Shown: positions 25,049 through 38,743 of the stretch, in pieces
Layout of the letters: the number at the start of each line of letters is the position of its first letter
Numbering within the stretch: the stretch's first letter is position 1
Assembly: GCF_901933205.1 (NCBI RefSeq)
Contig: NC_044571.1
Coordinates: 13,098,420 to 13,162,419 of the forward strand
DNA length: 64,000 nucleotides
Reading direction: 5' to 3'
From: Camarhynchus parvulus
Lineage: Eukaryota; Chordata; Aves; Passeriformes; Thraupidae
Notes under the pieces: model-generated
Databases searched by the model: none
Told to the model about the DNA's origin: nothing
What the model saw: the letters and a program-made list of their open reading frames with translations, nothing else
Translations under genes and position numbers: made by a program

Positions 25049-28000
25049 TGTTTTACCTCATTCATTTCCCCCATAACACAGAAATGATGCTGTCCTTTGG
25101 CCTTTCGAGGCACATTCCATGAACTATAGATCCATCTGTTCATAGATCCTGTGAGCAGAAAAACGTATTTTATTTACGAGATAGAGTTTCTGGATGGCAA
25201 TCAATTCTCTAGGTGAGCTGAAACATCCTTTTATCATCACACATAATCTGACATGATTTTCATAGTAACTGAATTCTTTCTCCAGAGCAGAAGAGGAATG
25301 TGACTTTCCATCTTGCTCTAACTTTGAATATTTCTGTTTTTTGCCCATCTCCCATTTCATACTTTTCCCATCTTTAGCACAGGATAAAAAGAAAAATATC
25401 ATGTGAGAATATGTAAAGGAAGCTATATTGGAATAATCTGAAACACCTTGTTTCAGTCATTTACTGTTTCATTTTGATTGTGGATTTTTGAAGCATTTCG
25501 TGTTTTAAAACTTCTTCCATGGCAGAACTGGAGAAAATTAATTTTTGTATTTGTCAAAGAAGGATGTGGAGAGTTTTTCAATATAAGAAATTTGACACAA
25601 CAGGCACAGTCTTCCTGAGAGAAATTTATTCCAACTAAAATGGAAAAAAATTATTTCTCTTTATATACTGTGGAATTCAATAGTTCTAGCTCTGAGCTTA
25701 AGGGATGGATACTTTTTCTCAATAATCACATGGCATTTGATTTTAATAAATTAAGACAATTTGGAAAATAATTATGATCTTGGGAATGTACCTAAACTTT
25801 TCATTCCTTTTCATTCTCAAATGAGCTAGAAATTCTTCTTGATATAATGCTCATTCTGACTCAAACAAAAAGCAAAGTTTACCAGAAGAACAAGCAACTA
25901 AATGACTTTTCAGCTGGCATCAGTGAGAGCAGTTTATCTTGTGACAATTCCCTGAAAGCAAGGCAGAGAACATTTCTAGTTTATATTTATAACATGAACA
26001 AAAGCTGTTCATTTTTTGTTGTTGTTGCTCTCAGGCACTGTACCTTGCAGCTCTCCCTTTCCGACCAAAAAAAAAAAAAAAATCAGCTGTAGCTTCTCTT
26101 CTGTGTTCTTCTGTGTCATTCAGTCTTTCATTACTGAGTCTTGTAGATGTCATAAGCACTTCTGAAACTGAAGGAGCAGAGTTCAGTTCAAAGAAGGAAA
26201 TTCATGATTCAATGCCTGTTTGAATCTTATCTAAACTATCCAGATTTCTCAGCTCTCAATTTTGCTAGAGAGATTTCAGAAGAATGATCTTTTCTTCTCT
26301 GTCAAACTGCTCCTTCTCATATGACAAACATCCAAGGCAATGTAAGTAAATTTCCAGCATTTTGAATCTGAGAAATATTGCATTAGATTTGAATGTTTTT
26401 GCTTTTAAGCAGAACTCATTAAAATTCCAAAGTTAATGAAAACCACCTTTTCTTTTAAATCACTGAAGTTGGACTCAAAAGTTGAATTAGATAGTGTCAT
26501 GCACCCTTTTTTTGCTCCATGTTCACATAAATTTACACCTTTTTTATCTGGACCTCTCAGCACATACTTGTCTTCACACTGCACAACTTAAGGAGAGCCT
26601 CCTCTGCATTTGTTGGCAGTGTTTCATTGTCTGAAATCAACAGAATAATTCACTTTGTAAAACTCCATACCTTTATCCCAAAAGCAGAAGTTCTCTAACT
26701 GGCACAGCACAACCACCACTTGTCTTTTTTTACAAAAGGCAGGTATTGGTGGTTATTCTAAAACCCACATTTCTTTTTGCTTTTGTTTTAGAAATTCACA
26801 TGCTCCAGAAAAAAGAATTTTTCCTCTTAAGGGAGTTTATAAACAATCTGTGTAATCTAAGATGGGCTGGTTCTCAAGCTTTTTCATATGTAGTCTCATA
26901 TTGCAATTTTTTTCCTCTTTTTTTTCATTTATACTGCGCACTACAGATGAAGAATTGGACAAACAACAGCCAGTTGTGAGAAGAGCAAGTGTCAGTCAAG
27001 CAAATGAAAAAGAGCTATCAATAAGTCAAACCTGACTATCAAGGTAAAGCTCTTAATGCTTCTCAAAGCTTAAGGATTATGTTGAATTAATGGTAAGGTC
27101 ACCACTTTTCTAAGTTCTGTGTATTTATTTGCCCCTCAGTCTCAAATAGCAAGTTGCAAAAGCCACCCTTCACACATGACAATTCCTTGTGGCTGTTGGG
27201 AGTGAGTTCTGTAGTTACTGAGGGTGATTTCCACCACTGCTGAAAACTTTGGGCCAGATTCAGCAGCATGGTTTGGCATGCTCTTGAAATAAGCATTAAA
27301 AAAAGAAAAGGCCAGAAAACAGATACATTTCTACATTTTTAAAATTTTCATTAAAATTTTAATTTAAAATCACAGAAAATAAAGGGGGAAAACAATAGAA
27401 AGTATCATGACTGTGTAGCTTTTTCACACATTGCACTAATATCCCTGCACATGGCCATTAAAGTGACTGTCTTGAAGGGCTGATAACAGTAGCAAGAATT
27501 ACTCTCCTAACAGTTATGGAGCAGGCTTTGACAATTATATAAACAGCATGAAATTGTCCAGGAGCTGGATAAAAGCTGAAAACAGGTTTACAAAGTATAC
27601 CTTATTGGCCTATCCAGAGACGTTTACTGAAATGTTTAGCTGTCTATGCTGAGTCTATGGTCTCATGAAATCTGGCTAAACTGAGTATGGTTATATTGCA
27701 CACCTCTCTGTGGTGTCTGTAAACTGACAAGTCCTCCTGCCTTTATGCATTATAAAATCTAAGTCCAGGACCTAATAAGGTTTACTGACATCCATGTATT
27801 ATTACTCTCTTCTTATAACATTATTACAGTCAAGTGCAATAGGTTCATGGCGTAGTTATTAGCTATTGTGCTAAAAAAAAAGTAACTTCTGCTGTCTTTT
27901 CTTGTTTGCCCTAATGCTTTGCAAGCACTGAGTGTACAACTCACCCAGGGGCTGGTCTGCTCATCACCAAATAAGGTCTCTGCCACAAGGGTTTTCTGAT

Positions 28001-31000
28001 GCTGGCTTAGCAAATAATCATTAGTCTCAAATGAACTAGGTGGATTACCAGAAATTCCTTCAAGTGTGCCAGGCAGGAGGGAAAAGCTCCCAACAGAGGC
28101 TCAAAAGGCCTCTGAGGACAAAGAGAAATAGTGACAATGTTTTCTCCTACCATGAACATTCTCAGAACAAGCTTAAATTGCAGTCTCCAAGCACAGAAGG
28201 AAGCACCTTCAGGGAATTGAGTTTTGAATTCAAAGCTGGATGGAATGTGTGGATTGCCATGGTAAAAAGAGAGGCAGAATTACCTGCAATTGCTTAGTAA
28301 AAAAAAAAAAAAAAAGGATTGCACACAGTCAAAATAAATATAGAAAGGACATTTCTTGAAATGAAGATGAGCTCTCTCCCTGTTCCTAAGTTCCTGATGC
28401 ACTAGTAGTGAGAGATTTCCTATTCTCTTGTTTTTTTCCTTTTTTTTTTAACAGAGTTTGTGGCAGTGGTTATCTGGACTGGCAGAGAGCAAGGCCAGCC
28501 TAAACTGTGTAAGAGACAGCTATATTCATCTGTATTTTCAAGTGCTATTAATTACAGTCCAGAGAGATTAGAGATGGGTCCTCATACCTTTCTTTCACAC
28601 TCACCTTTCCTGTCTCAGCTTTCTTAGGAGCTTAGGAACAAATGATAAACTTCAGTTTAGTCCATCTTCTTAGCAAAATAATCTGTAAAGTTGCCAGGGG
28701 AAGAAAGTCCTCTCCATTCCCTCATCTGTTGCGACTGTGACAGAGAGAAAAGTCACAGAACCTGTCCACTTGTGAGCTAAGGAAAGTTTTTAACCTTTAG
28801 GAAACGACACCATGTTCCCACTCCATGTATGAATACACCAAGCTAAATTCTGTCTTGTGTCATTGGTGAAGTTCTTCTTCACCTAAAATCAAACTGAAAT
28901 CCAATTTTTCCACAAGTCCTAAGATGATGGGTACATTTTCAAAAGCTTTAAGAATGAAAAGTTTATCAACTTCTGACTGATGAGTGTGTGTTTAGGAAAA
29001 TATTAAAGTAATACCTCTGTATAGTTTTATAATCTTCATTTGGCATCTTCTAATACAAATGGATACTGGAATAGGCAAACTGAATTGGAAGTCTTTTCCT
29101 AAATCTGCTTTTTCTTTTTATATTTTTTCATGGCATGTTGCATGTTAAGGAAAACATGCTGTTCAGATCTTTTTTCCTTGCATCATTCTCATGAACTTTT
29201 GTAGTTTTACTGAAAAGATGATGACATTTTTAAGAAATTCTCAAGCACGAAAATACATAATAAAATCCATTCTAGCAAATTCTCTTACATTTACTATGGC
29301 TTCTCTACAGAGCAAATGCAAAGACTTTCTCAAAGAATAATCACCTACATTTGGTGACAAAAAGCAATTTGGTCCTGCCATAATTCAGATAGTGTAGAAA
29401 CAAAATCCCTGCTACATTTTTGTTTTCCTTAGGATTCACTAACTCCTAGATACTCCCACAATCTACCAGGACAATGTTTAGATTTGTGTCTTATGTACTG
29501 AAATCTACTGCAGGATGGATGTGTACATTTAAGACCAACAGGAGAATATAGGTTAATGGCTCTGCGCTTTACAATGATATTCTGTGAATAAGAAACCAGA
29601 ACATGATGGGTTTTTTCTTATCTCATTTTCAGGGTTTCAGCCCCATTTTCTCCCAAACCACCACAGGGATGGCTCCTCATGCCAGACAAGGACAACATCC
29701 AGATGAACAGCAACAGGGCTGGAATAAATAAGGCTGCTTTACTGAAGTGCAGCCCTAAGGCTACTTAGCCCTTCACCTCAGGGCAGGCAGCTGGGCCAGC
29801 TGACCCTGGCACAGTGACGCCACCAGCAGTTCCACCAGCACTCACTTGGGACCCCTGAATCACCCTGTGCTGAGATGTCAAGGCATATGGGACTGCAAAA
29901 AATAAATGTGTGTTCTCTTTGTCTGGCTGAGAATATGACAAATATAAAACCACCTTTGGGATGGAAGAGGGCTAGGGAAGAACAGCAAGTGAATTTCAAG
30001 TGATATCTTGGAAAGAGTCACCAGAGCTTAAAAATACTTGTTTCAAGCTTTGGGAGAATTAAGTAAGGGTAAAATCTCTAAGGCCCAGAACAAACAAACC
30101 AGTGAGTGCTGTAAAGGCAGGGTGGCTGTGCAAAAAGTCGATGTTCAAAGTCTGGCAATCAGCACCGCAAATTCTTAAGACTCATTTAAGGGTTTGGGGT
30201 GCTTTTAGAGCTCCTCATCTGAACCTGATTGTTTTTTCAGAAGCCAAGTGTCAAAGATGAGAATTTGTTTCTTTTACATGGCTTTGATTAAACTGTGGGT
30301 ATTTCTGGTCAACTAGAATTTCCACATTTAAATCAACATGCTGAAGAACAGGACTTACCTTGTTACCACAGCTTCTCAGCCAGCCTTGAAAGCATAATAA
30401 AATACTTTGATGCCTGGAGTACAATCTCTTCCTTCCAGCTCTGCAGTTGTTTTTATTTCTACAGGCATTTTTGTAAAAAATTGTAAGGAAAAATATGGAC
30501 ATGATTAAAATTCAGCATTTGCTATTATATTTGAATTGTTTCCTTGAAAGCAGTACTAAGATTAAATCTTGAGATGACAAGCCAACCTCTAATCAACAGA
30601 CATAAGGGAAAAAACCATGTCCAATGAGATGGTCACTGCAGAATTCTATGTATTTTAATATTTTTCCTCTGTTGTCTGAAGCACTGATAGCTGCTCCCTG
30701 TCAAAGAGAGGATAACAGAACAAATGAATTACTGATTTAATTTGCTGTGGCAGCTCCTATGTTCCTGACCCAGCTTGCCCTGCTTTTTCACATCAGATTA
30801 GACTTCTGATGTCAGTACCATTGTGTTTTCTCTGGTGATTTCTCCATACCAACATACTGGTAAATTGCAGGCTTTGCAAGCTGTCTGTTTTTGTCTGGAT
30901 ACATTCATGCTTAAAGGTCTGGGACACATTCACATCCCTTTGTATATTCTTCTTTTATAATTGGCACAACTCAGTTTTGCTGCTTCAATTTCTCTGTTCC

Positions 31001-31224
31001 TTCACTTTTACTTGGGTAGGAATACAGGATTTTAAATATGACAGTGGCAGGATCTTATTTTCAATACTTTCTACGCAATGAAATTTAAAGAACTATATAA
31101 TAAGCATTCTGATCCATTACTAATCTATAGATATGGTAATTTTATTTTTTTTTCTCTTTGGACTTTCTTATCAGTCAGCAATGGGACAAGCAGTCTTTGT
31201 TTGCATTCCATTTTTAATCTGCTC
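25049..31224. other. Long AT-rich spacer, no gene recognised
   Basis: No CR1 or LTR was recognised over about 6 kb. Two short poly-A runs are present, at 26067-26082 and 28299-28315. The second is flanked by a short direct repeat and listed separately. A GC-richer patch at about 29690-29870 opens two overlapping minus-strand frames of about 60-70 codons with no recognisable domain. Confidence 0.5.
28251..28322 (+). repeat. Short segment ending in poly-A, flanked by a 7-bp direct repeat
   Basis: GGATTGC occurs at 28251-28257 and again at 28316-28322, immediately after a run of 17 A (28299-28315). About 41 bp of sequence lies between the first copy and the A-run. A poly-A tail followed by a duplicated target is the pattern left by a retroposed transcript. 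The insert is very short and 7-bp matches arise by chance, so this remains tentative. Confidence 0.25.
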
Positions 31225-31950
31225 TGAGAGTGGATTGAGTGCAGCTCTGAGGGGAAGGACTTTGGGGTGTTTGATGATGAAAAGCTCAACATGAGTGTTC
31301 ACAGCCCAGAAAACCAGCAGTGTCCTGGGCTGTATCCAAAGCAGCTTGGCCAGCAGAGCAAGGGAGGGGATTCTGCCCCTCTGCTCTGCTCTGCTCTGCT
31401 CTGTTCTGCTTTGCTCTGCTCTGGTGAGACCCCACCTGCAGAGTTTCATCCAGCTCTGGGGTCCCGGCACAGGAAGGACGTGGAGCTGTTGGAGAGAATC
31501 CTGAGGAGGACACAAAAATGATCAGAGGGATGGAGCATCTCTGCAATGGAGACAGACAGAGAGAGTTGGGGTTGCTCAGCCTGGAGAAGGCTTCAGGTGG
31601 ACCTCAGAGCAGCCTCCAGTCCCTAAAGGGGATCTACAGGAAGGCTGGATAGGGACTTTTGACAAGGGTGTGCAGTGATGGGACAAGGGAGAATGGCTTT
31701 AAACAAAAAGAGAGTAGGTTTAGATCAGCTATTAGGAAGAAATTCTCTGCTGTGAGGATTGTGAGGCACTGGCACAGGTTTTCCAGAGAACCTATGAGTG
31801 TCTCATCCCAGTGTCTTCAAAGCCAGGTTGCTTGGAGTTCTGAGCAACCTGATCTAGGTTGAAATCTGTCCCTGCCTGTGACAGGGAGGTTGGAGCTATA
31901 GGATCTTTTAAGTCCCATCTAATTCAAACAGTTCGATGGTTCTGTGTGAT
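31225..31950 (+). mobile_element. CR1 LINE fragment: end of ORF2 plus 3' UTR, plus strand
   Basis: About 725 bp in sense orientation. The first 300 bases encode the C-terminal end of the CR1 reverse-transcriptase protein. One frame reads LVRPHLQSFIQLWGP, and the continuation HRKDVELLERILRR lies in another frame, so at least one frameshift has broken the ORF. The 3' UTR follows (GGGTTGCTCAGCCTGGAGAA, GGATAGGGACTTTTGACAAG, TTCTCTGCTGTGAGGATTGT, TTAAGTCCCATCTAATTCAA) and ends at GTTCGATGGTTCTGTGTGAT. A CTCTG microsatellite at 31380-31424 lies inside the coding part. The copy is 5'-truncated and non-functional. Confidence 0.96.
31380..31424. repeat. (CTCTG)n microsatellite inside CR1 ORF2
   Basis: Roughly nine CTCTG units in a row, with two substituted units (TTCTG and TTTG) near the middle, where other CR1 copies have only two or three CTCTG words as I recall them. 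The array has therefore expanded after insertion. The five-base unit disrupts the ORF2 frame unless multiples of three units were added. Confidence 0.85.
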
Positions 31951-34900
31951 AGAAATTCATCTGAATGATCAATCCTTTTATATTTATATGCATCAAACTG
32001 TCCTTTTTAACCATTATTCCTGCAATGTTCTTCTTGTGCCTTTATTTATCTTCTACCTTATTATTTACTGTTATTCTTCTATCTCAGCCTCCAGTTCTCT
32101 TTTTTTTTTTTGGTCCTGATTTTTTTAAGACCAACCATCAATTATTATTGCCATTTATTGCTAGTAGGAATTTACAGGCTAAGATACACAGGTATAATGA
32201 GTTTAAAATCCAGCAGTGTCTGTATCTTTGTGAATTTTATCATAGCCCTTCAATTATTGCAAGGGGTATTTCTGGGGCTTCAAAAATGGCTTTCTGGACA
32301 CTTTCCTGGCAATATCTTTGCAAGTATTGCAGAGTATAATATTGTTTTAAATATCTCTTATCCACCCTTTCCATAATTCATTTAGAATAAAACGTGGTTT
32401 GGTTGAACTGTTTTGTTCTGTTGTATTTGCTTCTTTACACTGAAAAGGAGCAGGAAGTTCAGGACTCTCCAAGGACTTTCTAAGATCCTTTTCTGTGTGA
32501 TGGTTTTACTTTCAAATCAATCATGTATCTGCTTTTTGGGCTTTATCCTTGTGGATCTTTTACAAAAGAAACATCTGTAGTGACCTCACAAGTTCATTTA
32601 CATCACACACTTAAAATACGGTCTTTCAATAGAACTTTTTAGGTTTTAACAAATATTTAACAAAACTACGTTAGATTTTCATTAAATCTCATTATTTCTA
32701 AATGTTACCAAAGAGCCAAGGCACTTAAGCACAGAATTTTCATAATTTTCTGTGATGTTTAGACAGCCTGATAGGCTTGGGTCTGTCAGAAAGAATCTCC
32801 CGCTCTCTGTCGATGATATTCTCATGTCTGTCTTCAGTGAGAATGATTTCTATGCACTCAAATTAATAGCAATTCACTTTTAGACCTCTGCCTTCATTTT
32901 GTTTATCCATCTAACCAATGCACAATACCTTTTCAGTCATATGTTTAAAATTAAAATTATCAAATAGTCCCTCAAGATTCCACACTTTCTTTTTATTATA
33001 GAGCCATGTGAGTTCTGGTCAATAAGACAGTTCTCAGTCCATGGACTCTCTTTACTTACTTTTCTGGTTTTTATATTACTTTTCAAAAGATTTTTCTCGT
33101 GCAAGAGAATTCTGGCAGGTGCTAGCCAACACAGTCCATTGATGTGAAAGAACAGTGAGGGTGTGGGAGAGTGAGATTTTTATGTGTTTACAGAAGCCCC
33201 AGTGTATATTCAGCACCATTAAGATGGTTAGTATAAGGTTTAGTAAATTACTCAAATTTATCTCTCGGAGGTATGAACTGTTTAAAGCATGAAACTAGAC
33301 CAGGACAACCCATCTGGATGTCATTCTGGAGTTTCATTTTTTCTCTTCTCTGCATGGAAATCATATAGACCCCCAATGTTTCCAGTCTCTGTGATGTCAC
33401 ACGGTCACTTAGGGTCACTCTGAGACAAGGATTCTGTGGTTCGCAGGACAGAAAAGAATGAGTACTCTGCCTCCTTTCTCTGCCACTCGCCAAGAAGAGA
33501 CCACCTACACACAGGAGGCCCTGGAGGGACTGCCATGGTCTGAGTCCTCTGTGTCCCTCCAGCCCTGGAGAGCAGATGAGCACTGAGGCACTCATGTAGA
33601 GCTTTCCCTGGTCAATCTTTGTGACAACACAAAGGGACACACAAGCAACAATGGCTGGAATTCACATCAGGTTAGTCAGCCATGAGGACTTCCAGTCAGT
33701 GGACAAAACCCAAGCCATCCTTCCCACTGCTTTTTCTTATTTAAGAACAAAACGATTCGTAAGTCAGATGCCTCTGTGTAACCCAGAAAACTCCACTGTG
33801 CTTGCACATACTTCCATAATAAGAAAATTTTCTGCTTATATAGGCAGGTGCTGATTGCCAACAGGACAGAACATTTTTAATATTAAACTTCAGTAACTGT
33901 ACTGCCACAGATTGACTGGTGTGACAGTGCCAGGTGGTCACCCCCTCTATGATCAAACACATGTGGCTGTAATTGGCAACCCCACAGATGTTTGCAGTGG
34001 TCATTTGGGGGTGTACCAGTTCAGTACCCAGTGCTGTCAGTAAATCAGTACATCTGCTCCTTCACTGAAGTAGCTTTCCTTGAGATAAATATAACCTTTT
34101 TTTCCTATAAATTAGAAAAATGCTCTAAGGTATATTTCAGTATCAAATGTAAAAGTTAGAATTTGAGCTGTGCTGTAAGAATCACAGAATATCTTCATCC
34201 AGATAATAATTTAATATTTTTAGAGATGAAAAACTGCATTAATTTCAATTAAACTATTGGGCACAGAAATTCCAATGTAATACCACTGATGTGTCATTTA
34301 TACCAAAGTTAACCATGTTTTGTGCCTTTGATTGCAAAATTCAAAAATCTATGACATGAATTGAAAGCATATAGAGCAAAAAGAAGAGAAGTCAAAAATT
34401 ATTACGTTAAAATTAAATAATTTCTTTTGTTTTAATCAATACATTCAGTTTGAGCCTTATTCAAAAGCATGCTTCGTCATAAAGATTAGGCCTGATAAAA
34501 GTTGAAGTCATCTGTAAGTGTCAAGGATGTTCCTGGTTTTGACATAAATTTTAAGACAACAGAAAACAGAAGCTGTAAAAATTACAGCCCTTTCTGAAAG
34601 TCATCAGATCAAAGAGAGGGTAAGATTCAGTGAAGACGATGCTTTGAGTTGACAAGCCTTAGCAACAGATTTTGCTCTGGATCCTGGCTGCCTTCTCAAG
34701 TTTGAACATTGCACATTTCTGGACTATCAGAGACGATCCTTTTCATTGCAGCGAAACTTTTGTTTTAAGGAACCAAGGTGATCATAAAAGACCCACACAA
34801 TGACTTCAGAAGTCTTTGCTAGAGACCATGACTTGTCTACACCAGAACATAATGAGCTACAGGCAGTTCGATACCTCACATCAGTGACTGAAAGAGCCAC

Positions 34901-37900
34901 TCCTCCACCTGCCCAAACAGGTCATGAGCCAAATTGCTCTTAAATGTGAGAGATGGGATCTCAGACAGTTTTCTTTCTCTCTTCTAAAGGGAACTGCCAT
35001 CATCCCAGTGTTGCCATCAACCTACCCCCACATTCACCCTCCTGATTGTCCTCCAAAGCCTGGCGGCCTGGTTAGGCCATATCAAAGCTGTTCGTATCAA
35101 CAACAGTTTCATTTCAACAAGCTAATAAAATCCTCTAAAATCCTACATATCAGCAAGAAGTATTTCCCACAGCTGCAGCTATCAGCAAAACAAGCAATTT
35201 AAGAGTTTATGGTACACACAGCTGAGAGATGAGAAAGTGTACACTGGTCCATACTAATGCATAGGCCTGCGTTAGACTGTTTCTGACAAGGGTTTGGCAT
35301 CATTGTAGCTGGGTTTTGGCAGTGTTTGTGGATGAGGTATAATTTCAAAGTGGAAAGAGATGGATGGACAATTTTACCTCATCATATTGATGTTGTACAG
35401 AGGTATTGGTCTCACTATCGTTCAAAAACCTTCCAGAAATAGAGAATTGAAATAAAAAAGCAGAAAGAATAATATTTCAAATGAAACAATCATTTTCCAC
35501 ATTACTCCTGAGCTCATTTTTTTAAAAAAAGAAAAGAGAAAAAGGAACTAATCATCTTCACAGTATTCATTCAAAAGTTAGGCCTAATTTAGAATATATA
35601 AGCTTTGGTCCATTCATTTCCTGTTTTATTTATGGGCTTTTTTAACTGGTTTCTATTTTGCTATAGTTCTCAGATTACATCAATAGACCTCTGTCTGAAG
35701 TGCTGCCATTATCCATGACTCCTATTTTAATATCTTGCCAACATTCTTTATCTTCAACTATTGTTTATGTCCTTTCAGTATATTCCTCAATTAGGTTCAC
35801 GGATCAGAAAATCAGGAGGCAGCATCATCGCTCTGCCTGTATCTCAGAAGCATAATCGTGTGCTGGTGGAGTGCACTAATTGCTAGAAGGGCAGAGCATA
35901 TCCTGTCTCTGTGGCTGTAGTTCTATATCTAATGTGTAAATGGCCTGGAAAAAAAGAAATGAGTGCATGTGCCTCAACAATAAATTCAATTTTCCTGTCA
36001 CTGAGAGAAAGCACTACCTGAATCACTACTCGGTGATTTTAAATGCAACACGGTGACTGTGGCATGTATGCAAGCCCGGATTGAGTTGCCACTCTCTGAA
36101 TCTGCAAAAGTCTTCAATTCTTTATTGAATGAATGAAACTTTCCTGCCATTTTAAGTAGAATTGTTTGGAAGTACTTCTACTGTGTCCACTCATGAAAAA
36201 TGGGGGAATATTTACTAGAACACTTCACATATTTGCAAGGTGAGAAAATTCCCATCTCAAAAAACAAAATCTTAAAAATAACAGTATATACTCCAAACCA
36301 AGGGAGAACCTTTTTTTATTTTCATTGGAACATTATATCAAAATATCTAAGAGAGGTTTCCTTCTTATTGCAAATAATACATTTATTAACATCTATTCTT
36401 TAGTAATTTGATAGATTTGTTTTTTGAGTCCAACTACAAAGTTGAAGTAGATGAATGTAAAAAGAGGTTTCAGCTTTAAAGAGGCTGAATAATAATCATA
36501 TATAGGGCAAAATAAAGCCATCCTAAATTATTAACTGCAGCAATTCATATATTCAGTTCACCTTGCCAAAGGTAGCAAGCCCATGTCCCATGTTTTGCCA
36601 GAGTAGGAGGTTGCTTAAATGATGGATCCTCAGCATCTTCCTCTAAGAAAGATCAGCTTGAAACCAGCACTGCAGACTGAAGAATAACACAAAATGGGTA
36701 AACTACATGATCCCTTTTTAGCTTCTTCTCCCTGGACAACACATCCATCTCTAGAGCTGTGCTGATTCTGGGGTGAAAGTTTATCACCACAAAAGCCATT
36801 GTAGGCTATTTTATCCTTACAAAATTTCAGTCCCTGAGTAACAAATAAACCAAGGTTGAAACAAGATTCATAAACTAGATATTTTCAGTTATGCTATGCT
36901 CATATTTGTAGGGGCACCACCCCAAAAGACATGGAGACAGTTGACTGGAAATATTCAGATTTTTCAATCAATTTATTTCTTTGCACAAGATACTTAACAT
37001 TCATCCTGTGCATTACTATAGGGACACACTAGACAGAAAATATTCACTAAAAAAGCAGTAAAATGCAAAAAAAAAAGCCATCCTTTTCCAGAATCTACAG
37101 CTTTCTCAAAGTTACTTTCCTGTTGTTTTATGGGCAATAAAATCTTTAACATTCCATTCTTCCACAGATTGCTCTTTAAGTTTAAGCATGAGCTCATAAC
37201 AATGAAATATTTAACAACAAACTGTTCGTTAATGGACCAGCTCTGTGGTAGACCTGAAGCTTGTAGCATATCTAATGAGAGAAGCCACTTGTGTAAAACT
37301 GTGAGATTGGTAAATGGGGAGAAGGGTCTTTTCAGGGTTTTGTACTAACCTGCCACAAGAACACTCTGTATTTGCAAAAAGTGTTTCTTATTGTGAATTT
37401 GCATAGTGGGTTTGTTTTAATTAGCAAATTCATTGTCTTCCTTCTCTTAAATTTTTTATGTTCTGGATTTTGTAGCATAGTAGAAACCAAGAAAAAAATA
37501 AACAGATTAGTCTGGTGTTTTATTAGTACAATTTTTCTAGTGGTGGTTGAAAAATGTCAGGACTTTTCTGAGCAATTAAACATTGCCAATAAATGCATTA
37601 TATTATGATAGTATTTACTCAACTGTTTTGTTATAGGAAATCTATATTCCATCCAAGACTTAGTTTATTTCTGGTAGATTCTTTCAAGAAAAAACAAATG
37701 CTTTTAAAATTCTGCTTTCTTTAATTTTACCTTTACAAGCTTTTAACCTCCATATTTACAAAGAATTAACTTTCAAATTCATAGCTTCTTTAGGAGGACA
37801 TCTTGCCAAATTCTTCTTGCAACACTGATGACATGAATACAAAATGATGAAGAGTTGAAAAAGACAGAAAAGCTCTTAAACTGTGTACTTTGAATATATA

Positions 37901-38743
37901 ATGTCTAGTTGCTATCAAATAGCTTAAGATACTCAGCGCTAAGATAGGCATTTTAGACTTATTTACAGAAAATATTTTTCTTGGTTTTTGTATAGCAATC
38001 CTCCAACATTTATTTTCTCTAATGAAGTTTTCTATTTATGTGATTCAGCTTGAGCCACACGCTAATTTTAGTAATTCACTTTGCATAGAAGTATTTTAAA
38101 AGCTAAAGAAACTTGAGCAATGGAAAAAAAAAATATACTTTTTTTCACCAAAAAGACAGTGTTGGTATTCATGTAGTAGTGTCCTCAGATATTGCAGACA
38201 CCTAAGCTACAATACTAAACTCATGCTTCAAAATACATTGTAGGTAATGCTAGCATGGCTTACCCAACAAACATGAACCTAGCAGAAGTAAATACCAGGT
38301 GCTGAACTACATTTAGAATTAAGGATGTGCAGTAGATCCTTTCTTGTCTGTTCCTTGTTATGTCTCGCCTTGCTACATTCATTTTTAACTTCTTATTTTC
38401 CTGTGTAAAATATGGTTCCTCAGACTATATAGTTTACAGATAATGATTACAGATAGTGGACTGCTGTACTATTGGTAGGCATTCAGAAAATAAGCGCTAT
38501 TAAATTATGTTCTGTGCACACCATGAAGCCCTATTATTGTAGGGTAATTTTTTTCCATTTCCTTTATCTGATCTCTCCAGGACTCAGATAATGTAAGTAT
38601 AAAATAGCAAAAATAATTTCTTCTATCTGTTATAAAGAAACATTTTTACATTTTAAACCACAAAATCTCCTAAAGGCGTGCAGCATTACTGTATCACGCA
38701 CACAGACACACACCCCTGATAAACAATGCTGGAAAAGTGGTAA
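31951..38743. other. Long AT-rich spacer, no gene recognised
   Basis: No retroelement was recognised over 6.8 kb. Slightly GC-richer stretches lie at about 33290-33660 (a 130-codon minus frame at 33248-33640, no domain), 34560-35100 and 35790-36130. The last two are less AT-biased than their surroundings and free of recognisable repeats, so they would be the first places to test for conserved non-coding sequence. A small imperfect CA tract lies at about 38695-38716, immediately before the next CR1. Confidence 0.5.

Noticed and set aside
34178..34195. AATCACAGAATAT resembling a CR1 3' terminus
   Set aside because: Only 13 bases match and no CR1 UTR follows.
34860..34880. GTTCGATACC resembling a tRNA B box
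   Set aside because: No A box at the right distance and no cloverleaf could be drawn around it.
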